Positions 6,822 to 16,170 of a stretch of 64,000 nt of DNA are shown here, in pieces; the stretch's first letter is position 1; each line of letters starts with the position of its first letter. Source of the stretch: Sphingomonas sp. UV9 (GTDB lineage: Bacteria; Pseudomonadota; Alphaproteobacteria; Sphingomonadales; Sphingomonadaceae); assembly GCF_004101245.1 (NCBI RefSeq), contig NZ_SCIN01000001.1, positions 62,001 to 126,000 on the forward strand, read 5' to 3'. The notes under the pieces were generated by a model. That model did not search any database, was not told the origin of the DNA, and saw only the letters and a list, made by a program, of their open reading frames with translations. The position numbers and the translations under genes are program-made.

Positions 6822-8466
6822 GGGCCACGATCTTCTCAAGCCCCTCCCCTTTAGGGAAGGGGTTGGGGGTGGGGTCGTGCCCGACCGAGTGCGGGACGTA
6901 ATTTTAAGCGTCCCCACCCCCAGCCCAGTGGCGGGTCGATCAGGCTCCCAGCCTGATCTGAACCGCGCGGCGCGCGGTTCACCCGCCACTCCTGAAAGTG
7001 AGGGGAGTGGTTGCGCCAATACTGGCACCCTCCGCGAAGCCGCAGAGCTCGCCGGAAAATCCGATATCCTAGCCCGCTACGACGCCGACTATCCCAAAGG
7101 CCCGCATGACCAGCCGCAGTCCATGTGCCCGGCGTTCGGATCGCTTCGCGTGGGGCTTCGGATGCGCCGCACCGCGACGGTGCTGTCGGGCTCTGCGTGC
7201 TGCGTCTACGGCCTAACCTTCACATCGCATTTCTATGGCGCGAAACGCAGCGTCGGCTACGTGCCCTTCTCGTCCGAGACGCTGGTGACGGGCAAATTGT
7301 TCGAAGACATCCGCGACGCGGTCCACCAGCTCGCCGATCCCGCTCTGTACGACACGATCATCGTGACCAATCTCTGCGTGCCGACCGCGTCGGGCGTGCC
7401 GCTGCAACTGCTCCCCGACCAGATCAACGGCGTGCGGATCATCGGGATCGACGTCCCCGGGTTCGGCGTGCCGACACATGCCGAGGCGAAGGACGTACTG
7501 GCGGGCGCGATGCTTGCCTATGCGCGCAGGGAGGCCGAGCAGGGCCCCGTCGCCGCGCCCAAGCAACGACCGGACCGGCCGAGCGTGACTCTCCTGGGCG
7601 AGATGTTCCCGGCTGACCCGCCAGGAATCGGGCTGTTGCTCGAACCACTGGGGCTTGCGGCCGGCCCGGTCGTCCCGACGCGCGAATGGCGCGAGCTCTA
7701 TGCGGCGCTCGACTGCGCCGTGGTGGCGGCGATCCATCCGTTCTACACGGCCAGCGTGCGCGAATTCGAAGCGGCGGGGCGGACGGTCGTCGGCTCGGCG
7801 CCGGTTGGCGCGGACGGGACCGCAGCGTGGCTCGACGCGATCGGTGCGGCGTGCGGGATCGCGCAGGACACGGTTGATGCGGCGAAGAACCGCGTCCTCC
7901 CGGCGATCCGAGGCGCCTTGGCGGCACGGCCGATCAAGGGGCGGATCACCGTATCGGGCTATGAAGGCTCCGAACTGCTCGTCGCGCGGCTGCTGATCGA
8001 GAGCGGTGCGGACGTGCCCTATGTCGGCACCGCCTGCCCACGCACGCCCTGGTCCGAACCCGATCGCGACTGGCTGGTGAGCCGCGGCGTGCAGGTCCAG
8101 TATCGCGCGAGCCTCGAACAGGACCTGGCCGCGGTCGACGCGTTCGGCCCCGATCTCGCGATCGGTACCACGCCTGTCGTGCAGCATGCCAAGCAGAAGG
8201 CGATCCCCGCGCTCTACTTCACCAACCTCATTTCGGCGCGCCCGCTGATGGGGCCGGCGGGGGCGGGGAGCCTTGCGCTGGTCGTCAACGCAGCGCTCGC
8301 CAACCAGGCGCGGTTCGACCGGATGACGGCGTTCTTCGACGGTGTCGGCACCGGCGCGACCGCGGGTGTGTGGGAAGACACGCCGGTCGATCGGCCCGAG
8401 TTCAAGGCGAAATACGCCGCCAAACGCATCGCTGCGGCGAAGGCCGAAGAAAGCGTCGGGGTATGA
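6811..8466 (+). CDS. bchY: Chlorophyllide a reductase subunit Y, with an N-terminal insertion
   Basis: BchY and BchZ form the catalytic component of chlorophyllide a reductase. The conserved protein starts around [11 protein letters not shown] (7030) and continues through [30 protein letters not shown] and [10 protein letters not shown], whose cysteines bind the iron-sulfur cluster. There is no ATG, GTG or TTG in the 60 bases before this point. The frame is open back to an ATG at 6811 that overlaps the bchX end, giving 551 residues; the family is near 500 by memory. The extra N-terminal stretch is encoded by a palindromic repeat of exactly 60 codons. A GTG at 6877 inside the repeat is an alternative start. 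Confidence 0.92.
   Translation: MPSEGHDLLKPLPFREGVGGGVVPDRVRDVILSVPTPSPVAGRSGSQPDLNRAARGSPATPESEGSGCANTGTLREAAELAGKSDILARYDADYPKGPHDQPQSMCPAFGSLRVGLRMRRTATVLSGSACCVYGLTFTSHFYGAKRSVGYVPFSSETLVTGKLFEDIRDAVHQLADPALYDTIIVTNLCVPTASGVPLQLLPDQINGVRIIGIDVPGFGVPTHAEAKDVLAGAMLAYARREAEQGPVAAPKQRPDRPSVTLLGEMFPADPPGIGLLLEPLGLAAGPVVPTREWRELYAALDCAVVAAIHPFYTASVREFEAAGRTVVGSAPVGADGTAAWLDAIGAACGIAQDTVDAAKNRVLPAIRGALAARPIKGRITVSGYEGSELLVARLLIESGADVPYVGTACPRTPWSEPDRDWLVSRGVQVQYRASLEQDLAAVDAFGPDLAIGTTPVVQHAKQKAIPALYFTNLISARPLMGPAGAGSLALVVNAALANQARFDRMTAFFDGVGTGATAGVWEDTPVDRPEFKAKYAAKRIAAAKAEESVGV
6825..7004. repeat. Palindromic repeat element inserted in frame into bchY
   Basis: The stretch between two TGAGGG copies (6819-6824 and 6999-7004) is 180 bases, exactly 60 codons, and has no stop in the bchY frame. 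It contains nested inverted repeats: AGTGGCGGGT at 6927-6936 pairs perfectly with 6981-6990. That stem encloses two perfect nine-base hairpins at 6938-6958 and 6960-6980. G-rich (6856-6873) and C-rich (about 6909-6926) arms pair with few mismatches outside it. This resembles intergenic palindromic elements common in alphaproteobacteria. No second copy is in the window. Confidence 0.7.
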
Positions 8467-9908
8467 CGCTCATCCTCGATCATGACCGCGCGGGCGGCTA
8501 TTGGGGCGCGGTCTACGCCTTCACCGCGATCAAGGGATTGCAGGTGATCATCGACGGGCCGGTCGGGTGCGAGAATCTCCCGGTCACCTCGGTCCTCCAT
8601 TATACCGACGCGCTGCCGCCGCACGAGCTGCCGATCGTGGTCACGGGCCTTGGCGAACAGGAACTAGGCCGCGACGGCACCGAAGGTGCGATGAAGCGCG
8701 CCTGGGCGACGCTCGATCCGGACCTGCCTGCGGTCGTCGTGACGGGGTCGATCGCCGAGATGATCGGCGGCGGCGTCACGCCCGAGGGCACCAACATCCA
8801 GCGGTTCCTGCCGCGCACGATCGACGAGGATCAGTGGCAGTCGGGCGATCGCGCTCTCACCTGGCTGTGGACCCAGTTCGGCCCGAAGAAAGTGCCCGCG
8901 CCGCGTCCGCTCAAAGACGGCGAGCGTCCCAGGGTCAACCTGATCGGCCCGATGTACGGCAGCTTCAACATGCCCTCCGATCTCGCCGAGATCCGCCGTC
9001 TGATCGAGGGGATCGGCGCCACGGTCGGCATGGTCTTCCCGCTCGGCAGCCATCTCGCCGATGTCCGCAAGCTCGCCGACGCGCAGGTCAATGTCTGCCT
9101 GTACCGCGAATTCGGGCGCGGCCTGTGCGAGGCACTCGAACGGCCCTATTTGCAGGCGCCGATCGGGCTGGAGAGCACGACGCTGTTCCTCCGCACGCTC
9201 GGCGACCTGCTCTGGCTCGACCCCGAGCCGTTTATTGCGCGTGAGAAGCACACAACGATCAAGCCGCTCTGGGATCTCTGGCGCTCGGTCACGCAGGATT
9301 TCTTCGGGACCGCGAGCTTCGGCATCGTCGCGACCGAAACCTACGCGCGAGGTATTCGCAACTTCCTCGAAACCGACATGGGTTTGCCCTGCCATTTCTC
9401 GTTCGGCCGGTCGGCGGGGGTCAAGCCCGACAATCAGGCGGTGATCGATGCGATCCGGAGCAACCCGCCGCTGATCGTCTTCGGCAGCTTCAACGAGCGG
9501 ATGTACATGGCCGAGGCCGGCGCGCGGGGTGTCTACATCCCGGCGAGCTTCCCCGGCGCGGTGATCCGCCGCCACACCGGTACGCCGTTCATGGGCTATG
9601 CCGGCGCGACCTATCTGATCCAGGAGGTGTGCAATGCGCTGTTCGACGCGCTGTTCAACATCCTGCCGCTCGCCGGACAGCTCGACCAGGTCGAGGCGAC
9701 GCCGGCACGGATCGACCGCGACGTCGCCTGGGACGACGATGCCAAGGCCGCGCTCGACGCGGTGATCGAGCGCGAGCCGGTGCTGGTGCGGATCTCTGCC
9801 GCCAAGCGCATCCGCGACGCGGCCGAACGCGGGGCGCGCCGCGCGGGCGAAGCGTCGATCAGCACGGACCGTCTCGTGCATGCGATCACCGAAAGCCGCG
9901 GGCGATGA
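8463..9908 (+). CDS. bchZ: Chlorophyllide a reductase subunit Z
   Basis: BchZ pairs with BchY to form the nitrogenase-like catalytic component that reduces chlorophyllide a. The start [20 protein letters not shown] at 8463 overlaps the bchY stop (ATGA). The cluster cysteine lies in [19 protein letters not shown] near residue 40. Other family marks are [29 protein letters not shown] and [15 protein letters not shown]. It has 481 residues. The C-terminal part ([21 protein letters not shown]) is the short light-independent reductase tail domain. Confidence 0.95.
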   Translation: MTLILDHDRAGGYWGAVYAFTAIKGLQVIIDGPVGCENLPVTSVLHYTDALPPHELPIVVTGLGEQELGRDGTEGAMKRAWATLDPDLPAVVVTGSIAEMIGGGVTPEGTNIQRFLPRTIDEDQWQSGDRALTWLWTQFGPKKVPAPRPLKDGERPRVNLIGPMYGSFNMPSDLAEIRRLIEGIGATVGMVFPLGSHLADVRKLADAQVNVCLYREFGRGLCEALERPYLQAPIGLESTTLFLRTLGDLLWLDPEPFIAREKHTTIKPLWDLWRSVTQDFFGTASFGIVATETYARGIRNFLETDMGLPCHFSFGRSAGVKPDNQAVIDAIRSNPPLIVFGSFNERMYMAEAGARGVYIPASFPGAVIRRHTGTPFMGYAGATYLIQEVCNALFDALFNILPLAGQLDQVEATPARIDRDVAWDDDAKAALDAVIEREPVLVRISAAKRIRDAAERGARRAGEASISTDRLVHAITESRGR

Positions 9909-10048
9909 CCCCTGCACTGCCTTTCCCGTTCGGCCCGACCGGCGCCGATGCGGGCGACCCCTTCCTCGCGGGCATCCGGTCCGCCTGGATCCAGGGAGCG
10001 CGATTCACGCTCCCCTTCTCCTCGGGAACAACGGAGACGTCATCATGA
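9905..10048 (+). CDS. 47-residue ORF bridging bchZ and pufB
   Basis: The ATG overlaps the bchZ stop (ATGA) and the TGA overlaps the pufB ATG (ATGA). This fills the gap where pufQ lies in Rhodobacter. The product ([18 protein letters not shown] then [15 protein letters not shown] and a Ser/Thr-rich end) has no membrane helix, so it is not a normal PufQ. It may be a translational coupler or simply an open spacer. A purine-rich stretch (CGGGAACAACGGAGACG) before pufB suggests pufB has its own ribosome site. Confidence 0.4.
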   Translation: MTPALPFPFGPTGADAGDPFLAGIRSAWIQGARFTLPFSSGTTETSS

Positions 10049-10209
10049 GCGACCTAAGAGACAAGGACGAAAGGATGGGGCTTGGCACCTACCTTACGCC
10101 CGAAGAGGCCAAGGAATTTCACAAGCTGTTCATCGTCAGCTTCCTGATCTTCACCGTCGTGGCGGTCATCGCGCATTTCTTGGTGTGGAACTGGCGCGCC
10201 TGGCTTTGA
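10045..10209 (+). CDS. pufB: Light-harvesting 1 beta subunit
   Basis: PufB is the 54-residue beta polypeptide of the LH1 ring around the reaction centre. Its start [20 protein letters not shown] is soluble and cytoplasmic. One membrane helix follows (LFIVSFLIFTVVAVIAHFLVW). The histidine in VIAHFLVW is the bacteriochlorophyll ligand, followed by the typical WNWRAWL end. The true start is the ATG at 10045; the frame is open further upstream only as part of bchZ sequence. It is the first puf structural gene, followed 41 bases later by pufA. Confidence 0.96.
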   Translation: MSDLRDKDERMGLGTYLTPEEAKEFHKLFIVSFLIFTVVAVIAHFLVWNWRAWL

Positions 10210-10250
10210 GCCACCCGCTGTAATCTCAAACCAATGAGAGGAACCACGTC

Positions 10251-10421
10251 ATGTGGAGAATCTGGCTGATCTTCGATCCGCGGCGTTCGCTCGTCGCTTT
10301 GTTCACGTTCCTGCTGGTGCTCGCGTTGCTGATCCACTTCATCCTGCTCAGCACCGATCGCTTCAACTGGCTCGATGGCCCGCACAAAGCGCCCGCCGTC
10401 ACCGCGCCCGCGGGCAGTTGA
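10251..10421 (+). CDS. pufA: Light-harvesting 1 alpha subunit
   Basis: PufA (56 residues, [18 protein letters not shown] at the start) is the alpha polypeptide of LH1. A single membrane helix spans about residues 12-35, with the bacteriochlorophyll-binding histidine in [10 protein letters not shown] and the usual Trp-containing periplasmic end (FNWLDGPHK). A GAGAGGAA ribosome-binding site lies before the ATG at 10251. Downstream, a 153-base spacer with two hairpins separates it from pufL. Confidence 0.96.
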   Translation: MWRIWLIFDPRRSLVALFTFLLVLALLIHFILLSTDRFNWLDGPHKAPAVTAPAGS

Positions 10422-10440
10422 TGCGACGATCGGCGGTTGC

Positions 10441-10471
10441 GGAGGACGGGGGCAGACCGAACCCGTCCTCC
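10441..10471 (+). terminator. puf intercistronic hairpin 1
   Basis: GGAGGACGGG at 10441-10450 pairs perfectly with CCCGTCCTCC at 10462-10471 around an 11-base loop. There is no T-run, so full termination is unlikely. In Rhodobacter, hairpins at this place protect the stable pufBA mRNA from 3' decay and set the LH1 to reaction-centre ratio; I infer the same role here. Confidence 0.7.
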
Positions 10472-10527
10472 CATACCCCCGGGTACACCGCAGTCCCGAC
10501 ACGGGCCGATCGGCACGGGGTGATGGG

Positions 10528-10547
10528 ACGGCATGACGGGATGCCGT
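10528..10547 (+). terminator. puf intercistronic hairpin 2
   Basis: ACGGCAT at 10528-10534 pairs with ATGCCGT at 10541-10547 around a six-base loop, 27 bases before the pufL start. It is weaker than hairpin 1 and may act with it in mRNA processing or in pufL translation. Confidence 0.45.
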
Positions 10548-10574
10548 GACGAAACGGGGAAACGGAGACGTGCC

Positions 10575-11399
10575 ATGGCGCTGTTGAGCTTCGAGCGAAA
10601 ATATCGGGTGCGCGGCGGGACGCTGATTGGCGGCGACCTGTTCGACTTCTGGGTCGGGCCCTTTTATGTCGGCTTCTTCGGCGTCACGACCGCGATCTCC
10701 GCGCTGCTCGGCACGTTGCTGATCTTCTACGCCGCCTCGCTCGGGCCCAGCTGGAATCCCTGGCTGATCAGCATCGCGCCGCCCGACATCGCCTATGGCC
10801 TGGGGCTGGCGCCGTTGCGCGAGGGCGGGTTCTGGCAGGTCATCACGATCTGCGCGATCGTGGCGTTCGTGTCCTGGGCGCTGCGCGAGGTCGAGATCTG
10901 CAATAAGCTCGGCATGGGCTATCACGTGCCCTTTGCCTATGGCTTCGCGATCTTCGCCTATGTCTCGCTGGTCGTCGTCCGACCGTGGCTGCTCGGCGCA
11001 TGGGGCTTCGGCTTTCCGTACGGGATCTTCAGCCATCTCGATTGGGTGTCGAACACCGGCTACCAATATCTCCACTTCCACTACAATCCCGCGCACATGC
11101 TCGCGGTGAGCTTCTTCTTCACGACCGGGGGGGCGCTGGCGTTCCACGGCGCGCTGGTGTTGTCCGCGGTCAACCCGGCGGAGGGCGAACCGGTGAAGTC
11201 GCCGGAATATGAGGACGCGTTCTTCCGCGACACGATCGGCTACTCGATCGGAACGCTCGGCATCCACCGGCTGGGCCTGTTCCTCGCATTGTCGGCGGGG
11301 TTCTGGAGCGCGATCTGCATCATCATCTCTGGGCCGCTCTGGACGCGCGGCTGGCCCGAATGGTGGACGTGGTGGCTCAACCTGCCGATCTGGTCCTGA
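10575..11399 (+). CDS. pufL: Photosynthetic reaction centre L subunit
   Basis: PufL (274 residues from [15 protein letters not shown]) is one of the two five-helix core subunits of the type II reaction centre. It binds bacteriochlorophylls, bacteriopheophytin, the quinone QA-QB region and the non-haem iron with PufM. Typical segments are [30 protein letters not shown], the [20 protein letters not shown] stretch and the C-terminal [11 protein letters not shown]. The conserved histidines of the special pair and the iron site are present in these segments. A GAAACGGAGACG ribosome site precedes the ATG, and pufM follows after seven bases. Confidence 0.97.
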   Translation: MALLSFERKYRVRGGTLIGGDLFDFWVGPFYVGFFGVTTAISALLGTLLIFYAASLGPSWNPWLISIAPPDIAYGLGLAPLREGGFWQVITICAIVAFVSWALREVEICNKLGMGYHVPFAYGFAIFAYVSLVVVRPWLLGAWGFGFPYGIFSHLDWVSNTGYQYLHFHYNPAHMLAVSFFFTTGGALAFHGALVLSAVNPAEGEPVKSPEYEDAFFRDTIGYSIGTLGIHRLGLFLALSAGFWSAICIIISGPLWTRGWPEWWTWWLNLPIWS

Positions 11400-11406
11400 A
11401 GGGGGT

Positions 11407-12387
11407 ATGGCGATGGTGCGCTATCAGAACATGTTCACCCAGGTGCAGTTGCGCGGTCCGCTCGAGGCGGGACCGCGGCTCCCCTCGGGCAGCTTTCCGC
11501 GGGTCGGCACGGGCAGCTATAACTACTGGATGGGCAAGCTCGGTGCCGCCCAGATCGGTCCGATCTATCTCGGCCGGCTGGGCCTCGCGTCGCTGATCTG
11601 CGCGTTTCTGTCGTTCGAGATCATCGGGCTGAACATGGCTGCCAGCGTCAACTGGGATCCGGTCCAGTTCGCGCGCCAGCTTCCCTGGCTCGCGCTCGAG
11701 CCGCCCGGCCCGCAATGGGGGTTCAAGCTGCTGATGCCGCTTGCCGAAGGCGGCTGGTGGCAGATGGCAGGCTTCTTCATGAGCGCGTCGCTGATCCTGT
11801 GGTTCGTGCGGACGTACATACGAGCGCGGGCGCTCGGCATGGGGACGCATGTCGCCTGGGCGTTTGCGGCGGGGATCCTGCTGATCCTGACGCTCGGCTT
11901 CATCCGGCCGCTGCTGATGGGCAGCTGGGCGGAGGCGGTGCCGTTCGGTATCTTCCCGCATCTCGACTGGACCGCCGCCTTTTCGATCCGCTACGGCAAT
12001 CTGTTCTACAATCCGTTCCACTGCCTCTCGATCGCGTTCCTCTACGGCTCGACGATGCTGTTTGCGATGCACGGCGCGACGGTGCTGGCGATCGGGCGCT
12101 ATGGTGGCGAACGCGAGATCGAGCAGATTACCGACCGCGGCACCGCGTTCGAACGCGGCGCGCTGTTCTGGCGCTGGACGATGGGATTCAACGCGACTGC
12201 CGAGTCTATCCATCGCTGGGCGTGGTGGTTCGCGGTGCTCACGCCGCTGACGGGCGCGATCGGGATCCTGCTGACCGGAACCGTGGTCGACAACTGGTAT
12301 CTCTGGGCGGTGCTGCACGGCTATGCGCCGGGCTATCCGGACACAGGCGTCGTCGATCCCGCCTTGCTTCCGGGAGGTGTACGATGA
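11407..12387 (+). CDS. pufM: Photosynthetic reaction centre M subunit
   Basis: PufM (326 residues, starting [18 protein letters not shown]) is the partner of PufL in the reaction-centre core. Family marks are [39 protein letters not shown], the special-pair and iron-site histidines in [14 protein letters not shown] and [18 protein letters not shown], and the end region [17 protein letters not shown]. This gene is the usual marker for aerobic phototrophs. It starts seven bases after pufL; an ATG at 11413 is a possible alternative. Its stop overlaps the pufC ATG. Confidence 0.97.
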   Translation: MAMVRYQNMFTQVQLRGPLEAGPRLPSGSFPRVGTGSYNYWMGKLGAAQIGPIYLGRLGLASLICAFLSFEIIGLNMAASVNWDPVQFARQLPWLALEPPGPQWGFKLLMPLAEGGWWQMAGFFMSASLILWFVRTYIRARALGMGTHVAWAFAAGILLILTLGFIRPLLMGSWAEAVPFGIFPHLDWTAAFSIRYGNLFYNPFHCLSIAFLYGSTMLFAMHGATVLAIGRYGGEREIEQITDRGTAFERGALFWRWTMGFNATAESIHRWAWWFAVLTPLTGAIGILLTGTVVDNWYLWAVLHGYAPGYPDTGVVDPALLPGGVR

Positions 12388-13478
12388 CGGAATTGTCCAC
12401 CAAGACGATGATGCTCGGTGTGGCGCTCGTCCTGCTCGCGGGTTGCGAGATCGGCGCCAAAAAGGCGACGCAGACGGGGTATCGCGGCGCCGGACTGAAC
12501 CAGATCATCAACCCCAAGCTGATCGCGGCGGCCAGTGCGATACCCGAGCCGCCCTATCCGTTGCCGCCCGACGGCGGTCCCACGGCGGGGGAGAGCTACG
12601 AGAATGTGAAGGTGCTCGCCGGACTGGGCCGCGAACGGTTCGATCATCTGATGGCCGAGATGACCCAGTGGGTCGCGCCGCCCGAGCAGGGATGCAATTA
12701 TTGCCACAACCCGGAAAACATGGCGTCGGACGAGAAATACACCAAGATCGTCGCGCGCCGGATGCTGCAGATGACGCAGGCGATCAACGGACGCTGGGCA
12801 AGCCATGTCAAGCAGACCGGGGTCACCTGTTACACCTGCCATCGCGGCAATGCGGTGCCCGAGTATAAATGGGCGATCGCCGAAGGGACGCCAGAGCCGG
12901 GCAAGGTGCTGGGCAACCGCCACGGCCAGAACGCGCCGAATCCGAATGTCGGCTATGCGTCGCTGCCCTATGATCCGTTTGCCGAATATCTTGGCGGACG
13001 GGCGCAGATCCGGGTCGCCAGCAGCAGTGCGTTCCCGAACGCCAACCACATCGTCTCGATCAAGGCGGCAGAGAAATCCTATGGGCTGATGATGCATGTC
13101 AGCGGCGCGCTGGGGGTGAATTGCACCTATTGCCACAACAGCCAGTCCTTCCGCTCCTGGAACCTCAGCAGCGCGCAGCGGGGCACCGCCTATTACGGCA
13201 TCCGCATGGTCCGCGACATCAACCAGACCTACATCACACCGCTGCAACCGATCTTCCCTGCCAATCGCAAGGGGCCGCATGGCGATCCCTACAAGGTCAA
13301 CTGCACCACCTGTCACCAGGGCATCAACAAGCCGCTGGGCGGGGTAAGCATGATCGACCAGGCGCCGATCCTGAGGGGCGCGTTGATCGCACGCGCGGCG
13401 CCCGAGGGGGGACCGGGCGCCGGCGTCGTGGTGCCGGCCGCCTTTGCCCGGCCGGCGGCGATGACGGACGCAAAGTGA
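12384..13478 (+). CDS. pufC: Reaction-centre tetrahaem cytochrome c subunit
   Basis: PufC is the periplasmic cytochrome that re-reduces the oxidised special pair. The 364-residue protein has a lipoprotein signal peptide with lipobox LLAGC near residue 21. It carries four haem sites: CNYCH (104-108), CYTCH (149-153), CTYCH (247-251) and CTTCH (307-311). The Pro/Ala-rich end from about residue 335 lies past the last haem. The start overlaps the pufM stop. Rhodobacter sphaeroides lacks PufC, so this reaction centre is of the cytochrome-bound type. Confidence 0.96.
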   Translation: MTELSTKTMMLGVALVLLAGCEIGAKKATQTGYRGAGLNQIINPKLIAAASAIPEPPYPLPPDGGPTAGESYENVKVLAGLGRERFDHLMAEMTQWVAPPEQGCNYCHNPENMASDEKYTKIVARRMLQMTQAINGRWASHVKQTGVTCYTCHRGNAVPEYKWAIAEGTPEPGKVLGNRHGQNAPNPNVGYASLPYDPFAEYLGGRAQIRVASSSAFPNANHIVSIKAAEKSYGLMMHVSGALGVNCTYCHNSQSFRSWNLSSAQRGTAYYGIRMVRDINQTYITPLQPIFPANRKGPHGDPYKVNCTTCHQGINKPLGGVSMIDQAPILRGALIARAAPEGGPGAGVVVPAAFARPAAMTDAK

Positions 13479-13510
13479 TGCGATCCGCGCCGCCGGGGGC
13501 GCGGATCGCA
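13479..13510 (+). terminator. Hairpin after pufC
   Basis: TGCGATCCGCGCC at 13479-13491 pairs perfectly with 13498-13510 over 13 bases with a six-base loop, directly after the pufC stop. No T-run follows, so it may protect the puf mRNA 3' end or act as a leaky terminator, allowing some read-through to the next gene 26 bases away. Confidence 0.7.
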
Positions 13511-13536
13511 CCGCTATCGGCCGGGCGGGCCTGACG

Positions 13537-14883
13537 ATGCACAATCACCCGTTGCGCGCCGCGCTGGCCGAGGAGATGCATCTTCGCCGACTGCCGCGCT
13601 TTGCCGCGCCGTGCCGGCTGGTGCAGATCGTGACCGTGATCGAGGAGGCGGCGGCGGACGCGGCACGCGCGCATATCACGACGCTGGCCGAGCAGGGCCG
13701 CGAGATCGTCCCCGTGGCGGGGAAATATGGCGTGCTGGGCCTGGGGCCGGTGACGCTGGTGTGGGAGCGGCATACGGAATTCGCGACCTATACGCTGTTG
13801 CGCGGCGGTGCGGCCGAGGCCGAGGTCGAGGTCGAGGTCGAGGTCGAGGCTGGGGCAGCCGCCGGCACGCCGTCGCGATATGCGCCGTCGCTGTTCGATC
13901 CCAGCCCGTTCGATCCCAGCCCGTTCGATCCCGGCCCGTTCGAGCCCGCGCTGTCGGCCATATTCAAGGACCTGCCTGGCGCGATCATCCGAGCGACTCA
14001 GATCGCGCTGGTGCCGCGTGAGGCGGGTGATCCGACAGCCGACGATCTCGAACGCTGGTTCGCGTCGGAAGCGACGATCCTGTGCGATGTCGCGGACGGC
14101 GCAGCGCGGATCGTGTCGGATTTCCGGCTCAATCCCGACGGTTATGGCCGGTTGCTGGTGCTCGACCGCGGACTCGAGCGTGACGAACCGGCGCAGCTCG
14201 TCATGCGCCTCCAGGAGCTCGGCAACTACCGGAACATGGCGCTGCTCGGTCTGCCGCTGGCGCAGCGGCTGACACCGAGCGTCTCGGACCTCGAAGCGCG
14301 GCTTGCGAATCTGACGCAGGCGGTCTCCGAACCGACGTCGCAGGACGATCGCCTGCTCGACGAACTGACCTTCCTGTCCGCGCGGCTCGCCCGGCTGGTC
14401 GCCGAAACGCGCTATCGGATGAGCGCGACGCGCGCCTATGCGCAGTTGAGCACCGATCGTCTCGCCAGTCTGCGGATCGGTGGGGTGCGCGGATACCAGA
14501 CGCTGGCCGATTTTACCGAGCGGAGGCTGGTGCCCGCGGTCCGGACCTGCAATTCGTTCTCGGCCCGGCTCGAGGATCTTTCGCAGCGCGCGGCCTGGAC
14601 GAGCGAATTGCTGCGGACGCGGATCGACATTGCGCTCAGCAAGCAGAATCGCGACCTCCTATTGTCGATGGACCGTCGCGCGACGGTGCAGCTGCGGCTG
14701 CAACAGACGGTCGAAGGGCTCTCCATCGTCGCGATCAGCTATTATCTGGTGTCGCTCATCGGCTATCTGCTGACGGCCGTTCCGGGCGTTCATCATGACG
14801 TCGCCACGGCGGCGGCGGTGCCCGTGGTGATCGCGCTTGTCGCACTGGGGCGCTGGCGGATGCACAAACATCTGGCGGCGTGA
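13537..14883 (+). CDS. DUF3422 family membrane-anchored protein
   Basis: The 448-residue protein fits DUF3422, a family of unknown function often found near photosynthesis genes in sphingomonads. The N-terminal half contains MHNHPLRAALAEEMHLRRLP and a KYGVLGLGPVTLVWERHTEFATY stretch in pieces around residues 68-90. The C-terminal half is helical and coiled-coil-like (residues 245-390). It is followed by two membrane segments (about 394-445: IVAISYYLVSLIGYLL and AAAVPVVIALVAL) and a short basic end, an organisation reminiscent of CorA-like or septation-type anchors. Two recent tandem repeats lie at residues 95-138. It follows pufC with only a hairpin between. Confidence 0.75.
   Translation: MHNHPLRAALAEEMHLRRLPRFAAPCRLVQIVTVIEEAAADAARAHITTLAEQGREIVPVAGKYGVLGLGPVTLVWERHTEFATYTLLRGGAAEAEVEVEVEVEAGAAAGTPSRYAPSLFDPSPFDPSPFDPGPFEPALSAIFKDLPGAIIRATQIALVPREAGDPTADDLERWFASEATILCDVADGAARIVSDFRLNPDGYGRLLVLDRGLERDEPAQLVMRLQELGNYRNMALLGLPLAQRLTPSVSDLEARLANLTQAVSEPTSQDDRLLDELTFLSARLARLVAETRYRMSATRAYAQLSTDRLASLRIGGVRGYQTLADFTERRLVPAVRTCNSFSARLEDLSQRAAWTSELLRTRIDIALSKQNRDLLLSMDRRATVQLRLQQTVEGLSIVAISYYLVSLIGYLLTAVPGVHHDVATAAAVPVVIALVALGRWRMHKHLAA
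13816..13851 (+). repeat. Hexanucleotide repeat in the DUF3422 gene
   Basis: GAGGTC or close variants is repeated about six times, encoding an alternating Glu-Val run. The frame is preserved because the unit is six bases. Such runs expand and shrink by slippage. Confidence 0.85.
13891..13952 (+). repeat. 15-base repeat in the DUF3422 gene
   Basis: A 15-base unit (TTCGATCCCAGCCCG) is repeated about four times, encoding FDPSP-type pentapeptides. Later copies have changed (FDPGP, FEPAL), so this run is older than the Glu-Val one just before it. Both lie in a linker between two conserved parts of the protein. Confidence 0.85.
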
Positions 14884-14914
14884 CGTCCGCCGGCACCGGC
14901 GGCGACTTTCCCGA

Positions 14915-14943
14915 GCCGTCGGCGCCTTTTTTGCGCCGACGGC
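14915..14943. terminator. Bidirectional terminator between the DUF3422 gene and hemA
   Basis: GCCGTCGGCGC at 14915-14925 pairs with GCGCCGACGGC at 14933-14943. The loop is a T-run, so it is a strong stem between convergent genes. It would end the puf-side transcript and the hemA-side transcript. Confidence 0.75.
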
Positions 14944-14949
14944 AACCGG

Positions 14950-16170
14950 TCAGGCCGCCATCGCCCGCCGCGCCAGCGCGCATTGCGACCAGATCTCGCT
15001 GAGCGCGGTTACCAGCGTGTCGATATCCGCATCGCTATGCACCGGCGACGGCGTCAGCCTGAGCCGTTCCGTGCCGACGGGGACGGTCGGATAATTGATT
15101 GGCTGGACGTAGATGCCATGATGTTCGAGCAGCCAGTCGCTAATCCGTTTGCACTTGTGCGCATCGCCGACGATCACCGGGATGATGTGGCTTGGATTGT
15201 CGAGCGTAGGAATCCCGGCCGCATCGAGCCGGCGGCGCACGGTCACGACGCGATCGCGGTGCCGCGCGCGTTCGACCTGGCTCACCTTCAGGTGACGGAT
15301 GCTGGCGGTCGCTCCCGCGGCGAGCGCGGGGGGGAGGGCGGTCGTGAAGATGAAGCCACTCGCAAAGCTGCGGACGAAATCGCACAGCGCCGCCGAGGCC
15401 GCGATATAGCCACCCATCACCCCAAAGGCCTTGCCGAGCGTGCCCTCGATCACCGTGACGCGGTCCATCAGCTCCTCGCGCTCGGCAACCCCGCCGCCGC
15501 GCGGACCATAGAGGCCGACGCCGTGGACTTCGTCGAGATAAGACAGTGCGCCATGCGCCTCACAGACGTCGAGCAGTTCGGCGATCGGCGCGATGTCGCC
15601 GTCCATCGAATAGACGCTTTCAAACGCGACGATCTTGGGCCGCGACGGATCGATCGCGGCCAGCCGGCGATCGAGATCCGCGGGGTCGTTGTGCGCGAAG
15701 ATCTGCACGTCGGCACGGCTGTGGCGAATGCCCTCGATCATCGACGCATGGTTGAGCGCGTCGGACAGGATGACACAGCCGGGCAGTCGCGCGCCGAGCG
15801 TGCCCAGCGCAGCCCAGTTCGAGACATAGCCCGAGGTGAAGAGCAACGCCGCCTCCTTGGCGTGGAGATCGGCCAGTTCGGCCTCGAGCAGCACATGGCT
15901 GTGCGTCGTCCCCGAGATGTTGCGCGTGCCGCCCGCACCCGCGCCGCACCGGTCGATCGTCGCATGCATCGCCTCGAGCACCGCGGGATGCTGGCCCATG
16001 CCGAGATAGTCGTTCGAGCACCAGACCGTCACGGGTCGCCGGGTCCGACAGATGACCTGTTCGGCCGCGGGAAAGGCGCCGGCGGTGCGCTCCAGTTCTG
16101 CAAAGACCCGGTAATTACCGTCGTCACGTAGCGTCGCGAGCTCGCCTTCGAAAAATGCCTCATAGTCCAT
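14950..16170 (-). CDS. hemA: 5-aminolevulinate synthase
   Basis: ALA synthase condenses glycine and succinyl-CoA to 5-aminolevulinate using PLP; this is the first step of tetrapyrrole synthesis in alphaproteobacteria. The 406-residue protein starts [18 protein letters not shown]. It shows [16 protein letters not shown], the glycine-binding [35 protein letters not shown] and the PLP lysine in [20 protein letters not shown] ribosome site precedes the ATG. The first 11 bases overlap the end of puhE, so it is the last gene of the puh superoperon and probably a photosynthesis-dedicated copy. Confidence 0.95.
   Translation of the reverse strand: MDYEAFFEGELATLRDDGNYRVFAELERTAGAFPAAEQVICRTRRPVTVWCSNDYLGMGQHPAVLEAMHATIDRCGAGAGGTRNISGTTHSHVLLEAELADLHAKEAALLFTSGYVSNWAALGTLGARLPGCVILSDALNHASMIEGIRHSRADVQIFAHNDPADLDRRLAAIDPSRPKIVAFESVYSMDGDIAPIAELLDVCEAHGALSYLDEVHGVGLYGPRGGGVAEREELMDRVTVIEGTLGKAFGVMGGYIAASAALCDFVRSFASGFIFTTALPPALAAGATASIRHLKVSQVERARHRDRVVTVRRRLDAAGIPTLDNPSHIIPVIVGDAHKCKRISDWLLEHHGIYVQPINYPTVPVGTERLRLTPSPVHSDADIDTLVTALSEIWSQCALARRAMAA

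Noticed and set aside
9905..10048. The ORF between bchZ and pufB as a PufQ
   Set aside because: PufQ is about 70 residues with a membrane helix; this product has 47 residues and none.
13816..13952. A CRISPR-like array
   Set aside because: The repeats are short, directly adjacent without spacers and in frame within a protein gene. No cas genes are present.
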